Assembly: GCA_914767715.1 (NCBI GenBank)
Contig: OU612072.1
Location: 15,066,001 to 15,130,000, forward strand
Source: Membranipora membranacea
Taxonomy: Eukaryota; Bryozoa; Gymnolaemata; Cheilostomatida; Membraniporidae
Length of the DNA stretch: 64,000 nt
Direction: 5' to 3'
Shown here piece by piece: positions 1 through 11,230 of the stretch. The position numbers were made by a program, and so were the translations under genes. Numbering within the stretch: position 1 is the first letter of the stretch; every line of letters starts with the position of its first letter. The notes beneath the pieces were generated by a model. That model made no database searches, was not told where the DNA came from, and worked only from the letters and a program-made list of their open reading frames with translations.

Positions 1-960
1 AATTAAGTTTTTTAATTTAATTAGTTTAAATTGAAATTTATTGAAAAATTAGGGTCTTTTTATCGGCACAGATTTCACTGAGCAAATGTTAATCACCCAT
101 CCAGATCAGGAAGGAATAGCTTCTGTCGCTGTGTGCTCTTCAAAATTTAGTGATTTTTACGCGGTGTTAGAAAAAGTCTTTGTTGCCCAAATTCACGATG
201 ATGATACTGGGACTTCCCACTGCAAGTCTGACTCTACTGTTAATTTACTTAATTAGCTGTTGAATATAATATCATGTATGGTTAGGATGATGAGCCTAAT
301 GAAAACACACAAACAATTGAGAAATTATTACATAGTTTAAAAAATATACCAGTTTTGCGCTATGCGATAAAAAAAAAACTCAACCTTATCTTAGTTATGA
401 GAAGCAATTAGTTTTTTTATATCTGACCACTCTATCTGATTTCCAAAATCAGTGGCTAACATTTCATGAAAATGGCCAATGTTCCGATGCATCCTCTTTT
501 TAACTGTATTAAACATAATACTGCTTGAATTCTTTATAGACCAAACCTGTGTTAAGCTGCTAAATGTGCCAAATCCTTTATTCAACCTCTGATCTTATTT
601 TCTATGCTACATTATGCTACATTATGCGCTTTTGTTTTTATCAATTATTGATACTGAATGCTATAATAAACTAGACTAAACTAAAATTAGCGCTAGTGGC
701 TAAAAAAAGTAAATCAGGCTATATAATTGTTCTGACACATGAGAAGAAAAATATCAGGTTGTGATCAAGCAACTGGAAACTTTAGTTAGGGGAGGTAGAC
801 AAGACCACACTGAGTCATGAGTTTGCATTATCAATTCTCAGGCTAAACTGAGAATTCCTGCTATAATGTGATAAGCAAACTGGAGTTAGGGGAGGTACAC
901 AAGACAACCCTGAGTCTGACCCTGAATCTCAGGCTAAACTGGGAATTCCTGTGAGCAAGC
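1..960. repeat. Duplicated block, paralogous to 48610-49560
   Basis: This block aligns by eye over its whole length with 48610-49560. Shorter parts recur at 15700-15950 and 26940-27280. It holds no convincing coding frame. It contains kappaB-like sites at 209-218, 850-858 and 941-949 and an AP-1-like TGAGTCA at 811-817. The duplicates differ by scattered substitutions and small indels, so this is old segmental duplication rather than assembly redundancy. Confidence 0.75.
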
Positions 961-1384
961 GGACTTAAATAACACTTTCAAGGAAATACAAGGATTTTCT
1001 ACTCAGAAGTCTAACAAATTAATATATAGAGATACCCTCTCTAGAAAAGATGAAGCATCAACCTATGTAGTTGTTGATATTGAATTAGAAATTGAAATTA
1101 TGGGTGAATATTATTCAGGTATTTATGATTTATACAAATTAGTTTCCTGTTCACATTTCAGATCAGTTAATAGTACAGCTATTGCATCTGACATGTCATC
1201 CTATCGGGATGACCCAGGCCCGCATTTTGAGGAATCTTTGTATTGTGTTGTTTGTTTAGACTGGATGAGTAAAAAGAACACATTCCCATTTCTCAATAAT
1301 AAAAAACCTCTACAAAAACTGTGTTCTCGTCATTTGAGGTATAAAGTGTTTTTCACAGAAGGAATGAATGCACGTAGAAAATGA
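935..1384 (+). other. Open frame of unknown status, Cys-containing
   Basis: A reading frame stays open for about 148 codons, from a stop near 934 to the TGA at 1382-1384. The first ATG is at 1100, which leaves 94 residues. The predicted protein is charged in its first half. Its second half has a Cys-x2-Cys pair (CVVC) and later a Cys-x2-His (CSRH), a spacing compatible with metal binding but matching no family I can name. No splice sites are clear and no second copy exists in the window. In DNA this AT-rich, one such frame could arise by chance in 64 kb, so coding status is doubtful. Confidence 0.2.
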
Positions 1385-1600
1385 AAATAGGTGCTAAAAG
1401 CCACCATTCATTTATCATCAAGCATGAGATGCCAGCAAGTGACAGCAAAATTAACAGCCCTCATTGATCAAAACCTGGCTCTGGCCAAGCCTTTGTGCTG
1501 GAGAAGCGAGGGCAATGTATACCAATTGAACATTGCTTCCTTACCATCTCGGCTGTGATTGCATAGACAGTTTTAACAGTTTTAATCTGTCAAACTGCCA
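1380..1600. repeat. Diverged copy of the sequence upstream of the THAP gene
   Basis: Scattered blocks match the repeat at 40130-40420, 54650-54930 and 61130-61420. Shared pieces include a tract containing AGCAAGTGAC, a CTGGCTCTGGCC box and a GGCTGTGATTGCAT box. It is shorter and more diverged than the other three. No gene is seen in it. Confidence 0.5.
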
Positions 1601-1899
1601 GTTACTATATGTATATCCTCAATATCCCACTACTGCTGGTCACAAGGAAGAGTAAAATATAGTAATTTTATCTATCAGGCTAAGTGAAATGTTGCTGTTA
1701 TTCTATCAAGGAATGAGGAGTATCTGAATCTATCCTGTATTATTAGGTGAAAAAACCGTACTTAAAATTTTAATTTTAATTGCACAACACATCACCTCTT
1801 CGAACAGTCATTTAGGTTTAGCTTTCATTACAAATTTAACCTAATGGTCACTGATTTGTAGCCTTTGCCTCAATGTTGTACACAAGTCAATAATCACAC

Positions 1900-2200
1900 A
1901 AAACAAAAAAACATTTGCCTGTATTATTACGTCGTTATTTAAAATCACTAGACTAGCCTTTATGTTGAGTACGCATGAGGAAGCCTACTTCATGGGAGGG
2001 GCAGCACATGGAGCAGGAGAGGAGCCATGCTTACACCTTGAGTAAGTTTTTGTCTTACCTTCTCAGATGTATGGGATAGCTGAGATTATATCCTCTCTAC
2101 CGTACTCTCGTAAATACTCGTCACACCAAAAAGTATAATAATAAGTTCAGTTTAGTTTGCTCAAATGCAGCTTTGATCATGCTAAGGATGGAATACGTCA
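1900..2200 (-). other. Leftward first exon with donor site (copy 1)
   Basis: Read on the minus strand, the sequence ends in GAGAAG followed by the donor GTAAGA, with the exon border at 2059. The same exon end recurs at 19153, 42410, 51062 and 56448. No ATG opens a frame into the donor, so it is most likely a 5' untranslated exon. Its promoter-side sequence is interrupted: what lies about 250 bases upstream in the 51 kb copy lies 2.7 kb away here, because of the insertion at 2200-4755. The downstream exons would lie to the left of the window. Confidence 0.45.
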
Positions 2201-2298
2201 ATGCCTTCTTATTGCTTCTTTTGTTTTTTGTTTTGTTAGCACCAAAGTATTGTGAGTATTGTGGCACCAAAGTATGTCTCATATAAACAAATTGTTTA

Positions 2299-2424
2299 TA
2301 TTCTTACAATTTCCCATGTAAAACAATTTCCCATGTAATTTCCCATGTACAAACATGTACAAACATGTAAAACAATTTCCCATATAAAACATGTCCCATA
2401 TAAAGCATGTCCCATATAAAACAA
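2299..2424. repeat. Minisatellite, ACA(A)TTTCCCAT(A/G)TA units
   Basis: About seven imperfect units of 12 to 19 bases built around TTTCCCATGTA or GTCCCATATAAA lie head to tail. Unit length and sequence drift from left to right. No coding potential. Confidence 0.75.
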
Positions 2425-3375
2425 GCATAACGCGGTAGTCCCTATTGTTAGTTATTAGCTGATGAAGTCAGTCATGCTGAAAATATAATTTTGTTTACAA
2501 TTTTGTGTTTTCTACTTTTCTGACCAATCAGAATGTCCTCTTTCAGAATATCATATTTTCATTGGCCAATTCTAAATAGAAACTCCTCATTTTGACCTAC
2601 AAAGCTGTTGCTAGGCACACATGAAGTAAAAGAAAATGGCGGCTGCAAATAACATTGTGGATTTTGAGACACTGTTGGAGCAAGTAGTTAGTTAGTTAGT
2701 TATCTATTTTATTTTATCTTTAGACAAAATAAAAACAACTACGCCTCTTTTTGCAGGCAAAATGTATGTACAATTATGTTTCAAATGATATAGTCTGAAG
2801 GTTAGTTAGGTACTTTGTGGATATATAGGGAAAGTGGAAAACTTCGTTTTAATTCGAACTTGATAAAACAACTTGGGTTTGAGGCTAAACACAAAAATGA
2901 AAAATCCCAAGTTTGATGTGATAATAAAAATTAAATCAAATGTGTCTATGAATATTATGCTATGGGTAACATATTGAAAGGCAGGTTACGATGTGGCACT
3001 TTGATCTGAACTGAAAAGGAAAGAAAAACAAGCAACAGGTCTGCATATGGATATGAATATATTAGTGTTGAGCAAGATATGACTCAAAATTATATATATG
3101 TACAAAAAGGAAACAAAACAAATGGCGATTTGATATTTATGGATTGTAATGAATCACGTTAGGTAGGAAGCATATCAAGTTGAACATGTTGATGTTAAAA
3201 TATGAAACGCATTGGTTTTACGATAAAATAAAAAATAGAAAAGATAATATTTGCATTTAGGGTTTCGAAAGTAGCTGCGACTCTCCGTATACTTGGTTCT
3301 CTGTTTATACATCATCTATCTCTGTTTACAATCTGTTCTGGTGTTGTCTGCTGAGTGGGACCATCATGGACCATC

Positions 3376-4163
3376 ATGGAGCAAGTAAATGATGATTATA
3401 TTAATCTGGGAACTAGAGAAGTTGACAGTGAAGATGAAAACAGTGTTTGGACATCTGCATGTGGCAATGACAGGGATCTGGAGTTAGATTTTGCTGAGGA
3501 GGAGAGTGAAAGCACCAGTGAAGTGGTAGTGACAATTATTAAAAAAAAGCATCCAGTCACACTCACAGTGAGTGATGCTGCTACAACTAGTAGTACTAGT
3601 AGTGGTGATGATGCCACAGCTACTTCTAGCACTGCTGCTGCTGGAGATGCTAGGATCCCAGGATGGCAAGGTGATTGTGCCCCAGTGCGACTGGACTAGC
3701 TTCTTTGGGGCTGGTGTAAAGGTGAAGGCAATCAAAGAGAAACAGCAGTTCACATTCAAGCTGAGCAAACCAGGTATGCTCCCAGTGGTTCAAAGCCCTG
3801 ACTACCCCCTTACATTGTGATGGCATGATGGCCAAACAAGTGCGTCCTCTTATAAGGATTGAATTGAGATCACAATATTTTTGGTTTTGGTTTCTAGGAG
3901 TTGTGACCTCGAAGAGGTTTTGTTCCGACAAAACTGGTTTAGAGGAAAAAGTTCTCAAGAGTGCCATTGGGTAAACCCCAGTCGAGCTAACGCCCTCCGG
4001 CCTGGACAGCAAGCGCCAAGCCTACCTCTACAAAGAGATAAGGGAATTTTTCACCCCTGAGACAAGAGATCTTGTCTGCCCACCACCTACAGAAGTGCAA
4101 GATTACGAAGGAGGAGCAGGGGAACCTTCAACAAAGAAAGCCAAACGCAGTGCCGATAAATGA
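3376..4163 (+). pseudogene. Decayed two-exon gene of unknown family
   Basis: The ATG at 3376 starts an acidic, Ser/Thr-rich N-terminus of about 90 residues. Near 3650 the coding sense moves to another frame, a frameshift or missed intron. It continues with a compact segment containing the motif CDWTSFFGAGVK up to 3773, where AAACCAG meets the donor GTATGC. The next exon begins after TTTCTAG at 3898 in matching phase. It has an in-frame TAA at 3972-3974, then continues (motif KRQAYLYKEIREFF) to a TGA at 4161-4163 with a basic, Lys-rich tail. The two breaks suggest a dead gene. The C-terminal motif resembles multi-copy invertebrate proteins associated with transposons, but I cannot name the family. 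Confidence 0.45.
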
Positions 4164-4793
4164 TAACGCTCTCGCTCAAGGGACATGATTCTTAAAAAGC
4201 AGCTATAGCTATGAATTACGCAATAATTAATATGACATTTAATTTTTAATATTTCAAAAATTATTTACATAGTGCAATAATAAACATCATCATTAAAATT
4301 GTCACACTTTTCTGTATCTGTATGTCAATTTTCGTTGTTATTTGTGAATATTTGACCCCCGTTGCTATGGTACAAACAAAGTTCCAGCGATTTGACACAT
4401 TGTTTCGACTTCGGCGCCCATTTTCTAAGAACAGCCTTTTGCGGCAACGGCCAGGTCGGCGTGGCATTTTTCCCGATAACTTTGCGAATATTAATCATAG
4501 AAAAAAAGTAAAGGTATCTCCAGAATCACCAAAGAATTCTACACATGTTGACTGCAATAACTCAACATTTTATGTCACCTCCTTATGCTTGTTTTTGATG
4601 GGACACACCACTATCAAGAATCAATACTATCAAGAATCTAGTGCACATACACCCTTACAAATCAATTTCACATTGGTGGGAGACTGTATATATTATACCC
4701 ATAGATTTAAAAACTGTTTTCAAATCAATGATTATACCGCATCCAACATGAAAAAAATTTGAATGTGATGAATGCAAGAGGCAGTGCCTGCGC

Positions 4794-5505
4794 TGACTCA
4801 CAGGGATTCCCAATTTATGTTAGCATGAAAGTATGCATTGTGAGATATGGAGACTATCAAGAATCTAGTTCACACGCACCCAAACAAATCATTTTCACAC
4901 TGATCATGTGATATACTTGAGTACATATATCTCTGATTGGTAGTGAGTGAATTAATTCACCTAGCCCTTCGCGTGACTCAATGCAGTGTGTAGGAGAAGG
5001 TTGGATGACTACCCAAGTTTTTGTATATTTATCAAAGTTCTTATTTCTTGTCTAAATATTTAGTATTTAGTATTTATTTTTTTACAGTCTGACTCAATAT
5101 CAAAATGGCGCATTGGTAGCCTAAGCTCAGAAGAAAGTCACTGGAGAGATTAGAAAGTATTACTGAACAAAACTCTCGTATCTCTTACCTTGTACAGGGG
5201 TGCGCTCAATTTCATGGGTATATGTAATATGTTTCATATCAGGTAAAGACCGCGGGAGAGCTGCTACTAGAAAGTGATTTACATTTTTACTTCACATTCA
5301 CATTTGCTCTGGAACAATGTTGACAACAACTGTAATGTTTGATGAAAAGTGTATCATTGGGCATTGGGGGGGGGGGGGGGAGGAGTGAAGACAATCAAAA
5401 ACTATTAGATGACTCACTTTTTTACGGTATACAATTTGTCGACTATGTTCTGCAACATAGACAAGAAGAACTGGTTACTGAGTCATAATGGAGAGTGGGA
5501 TTCCC
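4794..5505. promoter_or_regulatory. Divergent promoter 1: AP-1/kappaB-like pairs
   Basis: Two composite sites are visible. TGACTCA at 4794-4800 is followed by GGGATTCCC at 4803-4811. TGAGTCA at 5479-5485 is followed by GGGATTCCC at 5497-5505. Both kappaB-like sites match GGGRNNYCC-type consensus sequences. The first pair lies on the side of the leftward first exon (2059), the second about 470 bases before the rightward donor (5976). Binding is inferred from motif alone. Confidence 0.5.
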
Positions 5506-5879
5506 AATGATTACATCGTGAGTCTTGCATTAGTGTGTTGTCTCCCTTTCATATTTGAATAGGTATATTGACCAGGAATTTTTAAATCCGTTCAGTTTCT
5601 AAGTCAGATCAAGAAGGGTTATCAATGATGGGCAAAAGATGTTTCCCGAGGTCAACCTTGACCTGAAAAGATCAAACCCAACTGCTTTTATGAAGAGAAT
5701 TTGTTAAAAAACCAAACATGAGGCGAGTATGTGGTTTACTTGTTGCTTAGTTTATATACGTTTCTCAGCAGAACTTGCTTTTGTAGAAGTCATATGAAGC
5801 GCCGTAAACCTCTAGAATAGAGGCACAAAGGTACTCAGCCCTGGGTTTTCAACCACAAACATTGGTTATATGTTTATAG

Positions 5880-5976
5880 CCCTATTCTTTATCTGTCAAC
5901 TCATAGAGCTCCTGGTCGGTGTTGGAAAGGAGAAAATATAATCTGGTATTGACATACTCGAATTGAGTCTCTGCAG
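5880..5976 (+). other. Rightward first exon, orphan copy
   Basis: The exon ends in GAGTCTCTGCAG followed by the donor GTAATC. The same end occurs at 21911, 22332, 45073 and 52034. In the frame that would enter the CTHRC-like coding exon there is a TGA and no ATG, so it is likely untranslated. A TTTATAG tract about 90 bases before the donor could serve as a TATA-like element. The start of the exon is a guess. Confidence 0.4.
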
Positions 5977-6779
5977 GTAATCAGAGTAGTACCACAATCT
6001 GTGATCCTTGTAGGTGACACATCCGATATTTTTAGCTGTCGACAGGTAGAACTGAATCATGACCTTGTTGTAGGCATTGTTTTAGAAAAGTGTTTTCATC
6101 ACCACATCACATATGTAGCTTCGCTTACCCTGAGTAAATGTTCCTGAAACTTTCCCACGCTGTGTGATGACTGCGTCACATAAAAATTTTCATCATTACA
6201 AACAACTAATAATATATTAACATAACCAGTTTTCTTGTCATGTTTGGAGGAAAGATAACTGCAGTGAAGAGTGATACTCTGATTTTTACACAAATAATTT
6301 CAGGCTTTTGTATAAGTGGTGTCACTGGATCTGATGGATTATTATTGAGTTAAAGATAACAGCAAGTGTATGATATCCAATCACAGCTGAGAGGGAGGCT
6401 AGCCAAGGAAATTAAGTATATAGTAGAGAATTAAGTGTTTCGCTGTACTACTTTACTAACTGTACTACTACTATATTTTTTCATATTTTGGATATGAGAT
6501 ACCACATGTATTTATTTATGTTTTATGAATAAATACAGGTGTATGTACTATGTACATATTATATATTCATATATTACCTAGTGGTGAGGGGACCATGAAC
6601 CAAAGTTTATATTCTCGACAAAATTCTCACACTTGTGAGGTTCTGACCACCATGTTTTTTCCTTGACTGCAAAATTGATTTTGACGTTTTTTTATTACTG
6701 GCCTCCTCATCATCATTCACCATTTCATGTAGCGATGATGAATAAAAGAATTCTAGCACAAGCATAACTAATATCCTTT

Positions 6780-7530
6780 TTAAAATTTTTGTATTTTTTG
6801 TATATTCGTAGTATGTTTATTCAGTTCAGCTCAATAATGGTGATAGCTTACTCTGCCCCAATATGGTTGCTTAGGAACCCATAACAACAAAGATAAGAGT
6901 GTGCTGGTACTGAACGAGGAAGTTTTGAAGTGCTCAGTTCTAAGGCTTAATTTCTCCACATAACAAACCCAAACAAAGCTAAGGTTATAGAATAAGAAGA
7001 GGCCCGATTCAAAAAGTGAAAGGGTTTTTATGTAAATGTAAACATGTTGTCCAATGCTCAGAGCTAGCCCGAGACTGTCAACAGTTATATTTTTAGAAAC
7101 TATTATGATTAAGGTTGAACTTGAGACCCGGTCACTTTTTCAGAGGAAGGCTTACAATTTTTTAAATGGTATGTTATTTTATTGAAACATCCAAACAACA
7201 CACACAACCTCTGACTCTTTTCCCGGTAAGAAATTCAATACAAAAAAGAAGAAAGAACTAGCCAACACTTGAACAAGGAAATGACAATCCATGTAATCAG
7301 CTGGGAGGAAGATCCTTGTAGCGCATTATGGTTCTGTACCTCAGCAATCAAACACAAAGTCATCACAGAGCTTTACCACCGTAACCTTTATCACACCACT
7401 CTGTACCCCTTTTATGAATGACTTGGTGTATCGCAACCCGAATGAAATTGTAATTCCTATCATATAATAGTGATATTTGTTTTGGTTACACGGCCTTTTG
7501 GGCTTTTTATAAAGCGACGCACTCAACTGG
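6780..7530. other. Intergenic, nothing recognised
   Basis: AT-rich sequence between the promoter module and the LINE. No open frame with supporting splice sites and no repeat shared with the rest of the window was seen. Confidence 0.5.
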
Positions 7531-7534
7531 TCAA

Positions 7535-7612
7535 GACATAGTCTGACGCCCCCAGACTTTTGCCCCCCCCCACCTGACTATCCCCCGGCTGGGGGTCTCA
7601 AGACACTATGCT
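7535..7612. mobile_element. Short C-rich foldback element
   Basis: A CATAGTCTGACGCCCCCAG-like end faces an imperfect inverse end (CTGGGGGTCT...ACACTATG) across a run of C. A related copy lies at 30530-30600, starting TAGTCTGAGCCCCCCAGAC. This looks like a small non-autonomous element. Terminal duplications were not found. Confidence 0.4.
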
Positions 7613-7753
7613 TGTACACTCCTCAAACAAATATTAACCCACTTTACCAATTACCAACAAGGTTAGTACATAACATAATAGATTGCATTAGTAAATACCA
7701 GGTATTCAATGTCATTAGACTATAAAACAGGATGATATTATATCTAACCGTGA

Positions 7754-10700
7754 AAGCAATCGCAAGGTGGTTCAACTTAGCCCAGCTAAGATTTACATCA
7801 GTATGCAAGAAGGTTAAGATGTGAATATTAATTTCGAGAGAGATAGATGTCGAATGTGTCTGTCAGTATGTCCAGGTGAGAGTATGAATGGAATGATGAT
7901 GATGATGTGTTTATTTGTCTCATCAATTAGAGAAATAAAATGCTTCATGTGAGTGCTCTCTTGTTAAAAGTATGGACGGTAAAAATAAATGGATAAAAAT
8001 TCACATAAAAAGTTTACTTTTTTAAAAAAACGCTATTTAGATAGTGAACACAGTTAGCTCTAAAACAAAGTTTGCGAAGGTTTACTCTGTACCGGATGGT
8101 GGAATATCGGCCTGATGGGCATTGAGTAAATGTCAACATGGGAGTTTGTTCGGTTGCCACCATGCGAAGACTCTTTGTAGCGAGTTTGTTGTGGTAGAGA
8201 TCGGCTACTGCGGTGAAGGTGATATCTCCTGTGAGGCGACCGGCTGAGCGCACCACTCGCTGTAGATGTTTTTTAGAGTCTGCACTAAGATGAGAATATA
8301 TCACTACTAGATGATAGAGTAGGATGCTTTCGATGAAGGATTTGTAGCATGATGTAATCAATCTGGTATCTATTCCCAGATGATACAGCTTGCTCATAAT
8401 GTGAAGTCGAGTTCTAGCTTTCTTTACAGTTCGGTTGGCAGAGGCTGTAAAGTCAAGTTTAGTAGTTAGCGTAGTACCAAGATACACGAACTCCGTTACT
8501 TGATCGATCGGGGAACCATTTATTACCAGCTGTTGTGTGGTCGGGTTATCCCGTGCATTGCTGAAAACCAGTTCTTTGGTCTTCTTTGAGTTAAGAAGCA
8601 GGTCATGTTCGCAGCACCAAGCATATAGATGATCTGCTTCTTGTTGGAGACACGATGGCTGGGTACTCGTGAGAAACTCTAGTATGACTGTGTCATCAGC
8701 ATATTTGAGGATTTCGGTATTGGAGTTGAGTGTCGGCATACTGGATACATAGAATGAGAAAAGTAGCGGACTGAGCACACAGCCTTGAGGGCTCCCAGTA
8801 GATGTTGTCGTTGATGCTGATACATTGGACGTTGTTATAACACGTTGTGTGCGATTTGTGAGGAAACTGTAAAGCCAGTTAAGAATATTCGGATGAATAT
8901 CATAATCACAGAGTCTGGAGATTAGCAGGGACGGATTTATAGTATTAAAGGCGCTGGTGTAGTCAATGAATAGTGTTCGAACATAGTTTTTAGCATTATT
9001 GTCTAGATGGAGACTTACTGAGTCAATAAGAGTGATGAGTGCATCTTCAGTCGACCGATTCTGCTGATATGCGAACTGTGATGAGTCATCGAGATGTGGG
9101 GCTATGCGCCTCACTATCAGCTTCTCCATACACTTTGCTACGACTGATGTCAAAGCTATGGGCCGGAAGTCTTTCGGTTCTGATGCACCGGACAGTTTTG
9201 GTAAAGGCTTGATAGTGGCTGCTTTCCATGCTGATGGCATAGTACCTTGCTTCACTGACATATTGAATAACGCCAGCAGCGGTTCGGTGAGCGAGGATGC
9301 AGCTGTCTTCAGCAATCGTGCAGTCAGATGGTCTGGTCCAGGGCTCTTATTCGTCTGGAGACTGCGCACTACAGCATAAACTTCAGAAAACGTAAAGAAA
9401 TCATCACAGTTAACAATATCAGGCAAAAAAGGACTTTCATTAGCCTTTTCAAAACGATTATAGAAAACATTCAAAATATCAGCATCGAGAGAGCACTCTT
9501 GTTTAGAATCTTTCAATTTCAATAAAGATTTCAAATTAGACCATGCCATTCTGCTATTAGATTGCATAGATTGTTCAACAGTGGAGGCATATTGTCTCTT
9601 GGCATGTCTGATTTCCCGTTGGACCTGGGCTTTCAGTTTAGGGTGGTCAGAGGACTGATCTTTAAAACATTCATTTCTGTAATCAATCAACCTTATGATT
9701 TTGGGAGTAATCCAGGTTTTATCATTTGCTGGGATTGTCACATTTACTGTTGGAATGCATTCTTCAATGCAAAAGTTCATATAGTCAATGAAGGTATCAG
9801 TAGCTACATTGACATCAGCATCAGGTGAGTTGAGAAGAACAGGCCAGTCGGTATCATCAAGGCAGCTGAGGAGCTTGTTAGTATTGGTCTCATTCCAAAC
9901 CTGCCTGGCTACTTTGACAGGCTTACTGGTCAGGGCTTTATGCTTGTATGTTGGTAGGAGCAGTACAGAGTGGTGGTCAGATTTACCCACTTTTGGCAGC
10001 TTAGTGGTAGTGTAGCTCTTCTTCTGGATATTAACATAACATTTGTCAAGGGTTTTCTCACCCCTGGTTGAACAGGTCACTTGCTGTTTGAAGTGAGGTA
10101 GGCTGATGGATGCACTGTTGAAATCGCCCAAAGCAATGATAGTAGCCTGGGGATTTCCTCTCTCTAGTGTTTCTATTTGATGATTTATCTTTGAAACTGC
10201 TTCCTTGACAACGGTTGAAGTTGAAGGTCCAAAAAGAGAGCAGTAAATAACCAATAAGATGATACAAGGGATTTCCCTTGGCAACCAGAATGGTCTTAGT
10301 CTGATTGCCATCATCTCCAGTGTAGGATCGGTGTGGACCGATATTTGATTACCTATGTCGCACCAGCTATTGTTTATATAAACAATTAAACCACCACCCT
10401 TTGTTTTATCAGTGGCTCTATTGTCTCTATCGTGCCTTATAGACCAGTATCCGGTCAGAGTGATTAAACTGTCTAAATGATTTTCAGTGAGCCATGTTTC
10501 AGTCAAGGCTAACACACAGCAATTCTGGAGGAATTTTGATGTCACTATGGCCTCCAGATGATCTACCTTGTTGTAAAGTCTATTCACATTTGAGAGATAA
10601 ATGCTAGGTAATGGTGTGTGATAAGTGTGTAACCTTGTTAGGTCAGATAAGTGACCTAGTGAATTGTAATGGCCAGTTGACCATCTGTATGAGCTCAATA

Positions 10701-11043
10701 TGAGTACCATGAAAGGCAAGTGAGTAACCTAGTTTAGGTCAGTTAGTTGAGCAAGTTAGTTGTAATGGCCAGTTGACCATCTGTATGTATGCTCGATATA
10801 TGTTGTGGAATACCACCAGTCATGGGTTTTCCCGGCTAAGCCTATGGCATCCCAGAATGCCGGCCAGGGTTTTCCGACTATGTGTTAGCGACAGCCCAGA
10901 ACGCGCCAGTTCCCAGATCAATGCCAATGTTTGCACCCCGCCTTTTCAAAGTTTTAACTTAAATAGTGTGCTATTTTTCTGGCTAGAGGAGATAAATACA
11001 CATAGAGTAAATAAAGTTAATAATAACATTCTGCAATTATGAT
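7754..11043 (-). mobile_element. CR1/L2-group LINE, nearly complete
   Basis: The element runs from a 5' end near 11043 through about 330 bases of leader, a single long ORF, and about 260 bases of 3' UTR to an end near 7754. Both ends are set by comparison with the deleted derivative at 36527-37310, which starts and stops at the same sequences. No poly-A tail is seen. The 3' UTR includes a run of ATG/GAT repeats (7893-7907). No ORF1 is visible in the leader, so the copy may be 5'-truncated or the family may have only one ORF. Confidence 0.8.
8014..10710 (-). CDS. LINE endonuclease/reverse transcriptase, intact frame
   Basis: This 898-residue polyprotein would nick target DNA and copy the element's RNA at the nick. 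An exonuclease-endonuclease-phosphatase (APE-like) domain spans about residues 35-255, with the SNVN start motif, the catalytic Glu of TETWL near 71, GDFN at 195-198 and SDHH near 244-247. The reverse transcriptase spans about 455-720, with FIDYTSAFNT (Asp near 583), the TGSPQGCVLSP box near 638-648 and the YADD catalytic pair near 670-673. No RNase H domain follows. Length and order match CR1/L2-type ORF2. I start at the ATG at 10710; the frame is open three codons further to a TTG. There is no internal stop, so the copy may be young or even active. Confidence 0.93.
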   Translation of the reverse strand: MVLILSSYRWSTGHYNSLGHLSDLTRLHTYHTPLPSIYLSNVNRLYNKVDHLEAIVTSKFLQNCCVLALTETWLTENHLDSLITLTGYWSIRHDRDNRATDKTKGGGLIVYINNSWCDIGNQISVHTDPTLEMMAIRLRPFWLPREIPCIILLVIYCSLFGPSTSTVVKEAVSKINHQIETLERGNPQATIIALGDFNSASISLPHFKQQVTCSTRGEKTLDKCYVNIQKKSYTTTKLPKVGKSDHHSVLLLPTYKHKALTSKPVKVARQVWNETNTNKLLSCLDDTDWPVLLNSPDADVNVATDTFIDYMNFCIEECIPTVNVTIPANDKTWITPKIIRLIDYRNECFKDQSSDHPKLKAQVQREIRHAKRQYASTVEQSMQSNSRMAWSNLKSLLKLKDSKQECSLDADILNVFYNRFEKANESPFLPDIVNCDDFFTFSEVYAVVRSLQTNKSPGPDHLTARLLKTAASSLTEPLLALFNMSVKQGTMPSAWKAATIKPLPKLSGASEPKDFRPIALTSVVAKCMEKLIVRRIAPHLDDSSQFAYQQNRSTEDALITLIDSVSLHLDNNAKNYVRTLFIDYTSAFNTINPSLLISRLCDYDIHPNILNWLYSFLTNRTQRVITTSNVSASTTTSTGSPQGCVLSPLLFSFYVSSMPTLNSNTEILKYADDTVILEFLTSTQPSCLQQEADHLYAWCCEHDLLLNSKKTKELVFSNARDNPTTQQLVINGSPIDQVTEFVYLGTTLTTKLDFTASANRTVKKARTRLHIMSKLYHLGIDTRLITSCYKSFIESILLYHLVVIYSHLSADSKKHLQRVVRSAGRLTGDITFTAVADLYHNKLATKSLRMVATEQTPMLTFTQCPSGRYSTIRYRVNLRKLCFRANCVHYLNSVFLKK

Positions 11044-11230
11044 AATGACTCTGCGTGGGGTAGCATAACAAAACAGTTTCATCTTATAGATCAGACAGAC
11101 TGAGCAGGCAATATATTCTCGAGTAGTGGGCTAGGTTGTCAAACTGTAATTCCTTACACACCGAATTAATATTTTTTCATATCGAGCTTGATCACACACT
11201 TATTTCAATGTTTTATTTCATATCTTACAG

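Larger units (their letters stand above)
2200..4755. mobile_element. 2.55 kb insertion in a promoter module
   Basis: The flanks (1910-2190 and 4756-4960) are adjacent in the 51 kb copy (51000-51180 and 51300 on), so this segment was inserted here or lost there. It carries a minisatellite and a decayed two-exon gene at 3376-4163. I could not find terminal inverted repeats or a target duplication. A mobile origin is therefore inferred from the empty-site comparison only. Confidence 0.5.
4756..6770. repeat. Promoter-module repeat, copy 1 of 3
   Basis: The block aligns with 51300-52810 and 56820-58840. It contains an AP-1/kappaB pair at each end of the module, a poly-G run at 5366-5380, the rightward first exon ending at 5976, and a conserved stretch of about 800 bases to 6770 with no open frame. 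The CTHRC-like coding exons that follow this first exon at 22 and 45 kb are absent here, so the exon is orphaned. Confidence 0.7.

Noticed and set aside
4322-4762. 146-codon plus-strand frame.
   Set aside because: It crosses a short dispersed repeat (ACTATCAAGAATCTAG) and has no recognisable composition or relatives.
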